A stretch of DNA of 64,000 nucleotides from contig NC_088326.1 of assembly GCF_910592395.1 (NCBI RefSeq), positions 2,235,001-2,299,000 of the forward strand, given 5' to 3'. Source of the stretch: Lineus longissimus (lineage: Eukaryota > Nemertea > Pilidiophora > Heteronemertea > Lineidae). The position numbers and the translations under genes are program-made. The notes under the pieces were generated by a model that searched no databases, had not been told where the DNA came from, and worked only from the letters and a program-made list of their open reading frames with translations. This document shows, one piece after another, positions 61,225-64,000 of this stretch; the stretch's first letter is position 1; each line of letters starts with the position of its first letter.

Positions 61225-61613
61225 TGCAAGTATCAATTCGTTTCTTGTACCCCCCCCCCCCCCCCCCTCCTCAAGGGTAGTTAAGCTATCACCACTAATC
61301 TTTGCCGATGCTTGAGTAGTATTTATTTTTCCTTTAGTGAAAATTTGGCGAAGCTGGAAAGAATAAGGATGCTAATGTGTCGATGTCTTGTCGAACATAC
61401 AGCCTTACCCAGTAAAATTAGTTCGGTTACTTTACATGACGGTGATAACTGATATATTGTTGATGGTGATGTCTTGACGAAAGAAAAAGTAGCATTGGTG
61501 AAAAAAGGGTGATGCTTGAGCCTTAAGATGTCGTTATAGGGTGATAAGGTGTCGTACCCTTGAGGAGGGGGGGGGGGGTACAAGACACGAATTGATACTT
61601 GCATTAAATCAGC
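61225..61613. mobile_element. 389-bp foldback element with homopolymer C/G arms
   Basis: The termini TGCAAGTATCAATTCG and their complement are flanked by TTA on both sides (61222-61224, 61614-61616). The ~70-bp arms include C18 (61250-61267) on the left and G12 (61567-61578) on the right, then 'tcctcaagggta'. The centre is unique and non-coding. Only one copy is in the window, so the family assignment is open. Confidence 0.7.
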
Positions 61614-61616
61614 CTT

Positions 61617-62166
61617 CTGTCGAGCAAACAACGTGTTAAAATATCCTTGATTGATGAAACCAAAAAGGCCTACTGGCGTCTAACCCATTAAAACGTACAC
61701 AAACGAATTAACAGTTAATTTTTGTAGCCATAGCTTACCTTACCCCCTCACATTAGCAATTCATCTATTTGGTAGTTGTTTATTCACACGCTGCTGGATG
61801 GAATTGCCGGTGCGTTACACATACAAGCGCCGTGGTTATTGTCTGGTATTTGCTTGATTACTGTAGGCTATCGAGTTATCTTGAAATCGACAGGCTAACT
61901 CTTTGAAATATCGAAGGCAATCGATTAGGATTACACTGCATCTCAGACTGGCGCTAAAATGTCTTTTTTATCGGAAAAAATCGAAAGATTTTTCATATTC
62001 CATCAAAAGAAAAACGCTGTAAATTTAATATGTTGCAGAAATAAAGTCACGAAAATTTATACTCAGTTGATTTATAGTAACCTGCGTCAGCACAAAAAAC
62101 TGATGAGAGAAAGTGGAAGATTTTTTTACACTCATTTTGCCCATGCAGTCTGTCCAAGTATGGTTT
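61617..62166. other. no recognised feature
   Basis: Chance-length frame at 61959-62183. Nothing else. Confidence 0.45.
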
Positions 62167-62577
62167 TTTACCTAATAAACTAAGTTTATTTGGAAAAAAT
62201 ATAGGTTTTTTAAAAAAAACTAGGTTTATTAGTAATAAACTTAGTTTTTTTGAATAAACTAGGTTGTTTTGGTAATGGACCTTGTTTTATTGAATAAATG
62301 GACATTTCTGTACAGAAACTTATATTTTATACGATTATGTGGTAAAAAACCAAGATTTTTAGGTAATAAACCAGGTTTTTTAGCATAAAATGTTAGTTTC
62401 TGTTAAAAAACCTACTTTATTAGGAAAGAAAGTAAAAAAACTTGGTTTTATTAAAGAAACTCGGTTTATTAGCTAATAAACAAGGTTGTTTTAAAAAAAC
62501 CTATATTTTTTCCAAATAAACTTAGTTTATTAGGTAAAAAAACAGATTTTTTTGAATAAATCTAGGATTTTTTAATT
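62167..62577. repeat. AT-rich degenerate array of AATAAACT/AGTTTATT words
   Basis: Words such as 'taataaac', 'aaactaggttt' and 'aaacttagttt' alternate in both orientations every ~22-30 bp over 410 bp, interspersed with A and T runs. Each word is close to palindromic, so the tract can form many small hairpins. Confidence 0.7.
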
Positions 62578-62877
62578 ACTGGACACTCCGCTTGCCATAC
62601 TCACATGGAGTTTGGATTCAACGATGATCACCAGGCAAATAAATATGTATCTTCTTTTATTTTGTAGGTGGGCGTGACTACTTGGAGTCTGAGATTTAGG
62701 AATTACATAATACGTTATCATATGAGGATATAACCCACCCATCAAGGAATTCGATCACTGCTCAAGACGGGTAAGCCATATTTTCAGTCGATCAATATCT
62801 GGCTCTAAAATTTAGTTAGATAAGCTGTAATTAAATACTTAGATGCAGTTTATCTATATTTGATGTACATCTGTTAC

Positions 62878-63291
62878 TTGTGTAATAGCCTGGACGCCTC
62901 CATTCGCACGCAGACGGTAAGAGGACATAATGTCACCAGTTGTAGCGAAATTGATCGCGTTAAAATTACGTTGACGTGTGATAAGTATTAAATCATGTGT
63001 AATGGTTTGAAGTTCACGAGGTAGATTTGATTGATGGGATATTAAAGATGGCGTCCAAGATGGCGGCAATGTCGCCCGGGGCATCGGGAGAATTGATTGA
63101 AAATTAATATCTGTCTCGTATCTCACTGAATTCTCATGAGTACCAGAAGGGCCAGAATTAAGTGGTTTTATGTCGTCCTCAGATTGAAGTTTAAGTGATG
63201 GACTCTGCAGTAGTTTGAGGAGGGTTGTGAAAGTGGTCTCAAGTTTCCAAAGCGACCGAATGGCATATTGCGCGTCATCACCTTTGGCCAT
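62878..63291 (-). CDS. candidate first coding exon of an unidentified gene
   Basis: The minus strand is open for 138 codons from ATG at 63291 (context AAAATGG, favourable), beginning MAKGDDAQYAIRSLWKLE. It ends at a candidate donor: CAA|GTAACA at 62878/62877, phase 0. The composition is protein-like, with a Leu/Lys-rich N-terminal segment (TTFTTLLKLLQSPSLKLQ) that could form an amphipathic helix, then a Pro-containing, probably disordered middle. I recognise no family. The GTG two codons upstream is in frame but an unlikely start. The plus strand of this exon contains two AAGATGGCG words resembling YY1 sites. Chance remains possible at this length. Confidence 0.35.
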
Positions 63292-63297
63292 TTTCAC

Positions 63298-63757
63298 AGA
63301 CGGCTTTGTGGAAACCGCTTTTATTGATGTGATTGGCGACTAGACCATTTTACAGATAGTCAAGAAATAATTTTAAAAATGCCTCGGCCTTTCCCAGCCA
63401 CCGTAAGAAAGCCATCACACCCGTCTGACTGGCATGAAAGAAAATCGACAATCGCAGTGCAAATGGAAGTCAAATGATCAATTGATGGAAGGACATGGCT
63501 GAAAGTGATAACTGTCACTGATGTTGACAGATTGATAGTTGCGAAATATTGGGAGCCGAGAGTTCAACGTAAGATTGGTGTTGGGTTCGATAGCGGGATA
63601 CGATGGCAATTAGTCAATAAATGTACGCACACCGTGTCTTATGATGTCTGAGACCCGCCAGATCAAAATGACTGGCCGGATTGACTTCTGAAAGAATGAC
63701 TGGTCGTATTAATATCAATATCATAGCTTGGAAAAAAAAGGATTTTGATATGCTTTA
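63298..63757. other. no recognised feature; would be the upstream region of the candidate exon
   Basis: A short duplicated phrase 'atgactgg(c/t)cg' at about 63668 and 63696. No clear promoter element. Confidence 0.35.
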
Positions 63758-63873
63758 TGTAACAGAGGAAAGACATCAAGGTCCAACCGGGGATTGAACC
63801 CGAGACCTCTCGCTTATAAGGCCATCACTCTACCGACTGAGCTAAAGGGAATTGATGTTTTACCTCTGTTACA
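63758..63873 (-). mobile_element. 116-bp terminal-repeat-like unit carrying a tRNA-like core
   Basis: Begins TGTAACAGAGGAAAGACATC and ends with its complement. The inverted termini span 22 bp with two mismatches, inside TG...CA ends as in LTRs. Between them lies a tRNA-like sequence on the minus strand. Directly beyond the right end (two T) lies a tRNA-Lys-type primer-binding site. 63986-64000 repeats the first 14 bp of the unit before the window ends. It is best explained as the LTR of a miniature retrotransposon (TRIM), or alternatively as an independent tRNA-bearing foldback. Confidence 0.6.
63785..63851 (-). other. tRNA-like sequence (Ile-UAU-like), not a functional tRNA gene
   Basis: The minus strand has a perfect A box (TAGCTCAGTCGG, 63844-63833), a B box (GGTTCAATCCC, 63800-63790), a pairable T arm and a loop CTTATAA that would present anticodon UAU. 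The acceptor stem does not pair and two anticodon-stem pairs are broken, so it is tRNA-derived. The intact boxes could still recruit TFIIIC and Pol III. Confidence 0.75.
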
Positions 63874-63875
63874 TT

Positions 63876-63892
63876 TGGGGCCCAACGTGGGG
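63876..63892 (+). other. tRNA-Lys-type primer-binding site
   Basis: TGGGGCCCAACGTGGGG matches the complement of the tRNA-Lys 3' end (TGGCGCCCAACGTGGGG) at 16 of 17 positions, two bases after the TGTTACA terminus, where an LTR retroelement PBS is expected. Confidence 0.6.
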
Positions 63893-63968
63893 TTTTTCCG
63901 CGATACAAAGGGTTAATTCATTATCCAAAGACACACCAGCATCTAAACAAATCATTAGTACCCTTTTA

Positions 63969-64000
63969 CCACGTTGGGCGCCAAATGTAACAGAGGAAAA
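63969..64000 (-). other. mirror-image PBS/terminal-repeat junction, cut by the window end
   Basis: The minus strand reads ...CCTCTGTTACA, TT, TGGCGCCCAACGTGG: a perfect 15-base match to the tRNA-Lys complement, facing the junction at 63863-63892 across a ~76-bp spacer. The sequence beyond 64000 would show whether a full second terminal repeat follows. Confidence 0.6.

Noticed and set aside
63785-63851. Functional tRNA-Ile(UAU) gene
   Set aside because: The acceptor arms do not pair, the anticodon stem has two mismatches, and it is embedded in inverted termini. Kept only as tRNA-like.

Overview
This window looks like a gene-poor, repeat-rich stretch of an animal nuclear genome, most likely a marine invertebrate. 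That placement is tentative. It rests on the AT-rich composition, frequent palindromic words such as TACATGTA, abundant short non-autonomous DNA transposons, CR1/L2-like and RTE-like LINE fragments, and a tRNA-derived SINE. No frame exceeds 165 codons, and frames of that size are expected by chance in 64 kb. I recognise no intact protein-coding gene. The only supported coding sequence is decayed LINE reverse-transcriptase tail. A few candidate host exons (72-107, 613-782, 60814-60963, 62878-63291) are weak and unnamed.

Layout. 0-10 kb: a possible gene end at the left edge; two copies of a ~184-bp TATA-flanked MITE (1014, 8058); a 120-bp foldback (1269); a 169-bp palindrome (3418); and four copies of a dispersed 'S' repeat sharing the motif GCGGGCTTTGTTTAAAGAC. 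11.7-19.9 kb: old diverged tandem arrays, two copies of a 'D' repeat and a younger 137-bp array. 20.9-27 kb: a 207-bp duplication, a 363-bp terminal-inverted-repeat element, a pogo-like MITE and a decayed foldback. 28-38 kb: mostly featureless, with a 66-bp array and a third D repeat. 38.7-44.8 kb: an RTE-like LINE insertion with target-site duplication, a CR1/L2-like LINE tail interrupted by a palindromic MITE, and a SINE. 47.6-49.6 kb: a second pogo-like MITE and a 24-bp minisatellite of about 34 units. 52.9-56.3 kb: a tandem array with a homogeneous 151-bp core decaying to one side, interrupted by the third TATA-flanked MITE. 57-62.6 kb: the last S copy, second copies of the 173-bp and 363-bp MITEs, a 389-bp foldback with homopolymer arms, and an AT-rich array. 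62.9-64 kb: a candidate first coding exon, then a compact structure at the window edge.

That edge structure (63758-64000) is the most interesting item. A 116-bp unit with TGTAACA...TGTTACA termini carries a tRNA-like sequence with intact Pol III A and B boxes. It abuts a tRNA-Lys-type primer-binding site, and a mirror-image copy of the same junction lies about 75 bp away. It resembles a miniature LTR retrotransposon (TRIM) with a Pol III promoter in its terminal repeat. The window ends before this can be settled.

The features do not act together as a pathway. What the window records is transposition history: two or three copies of several small families with matched lengths, and two insertions (54171-54358, 42420-42592) whose pre-insertion sites can be read directly.
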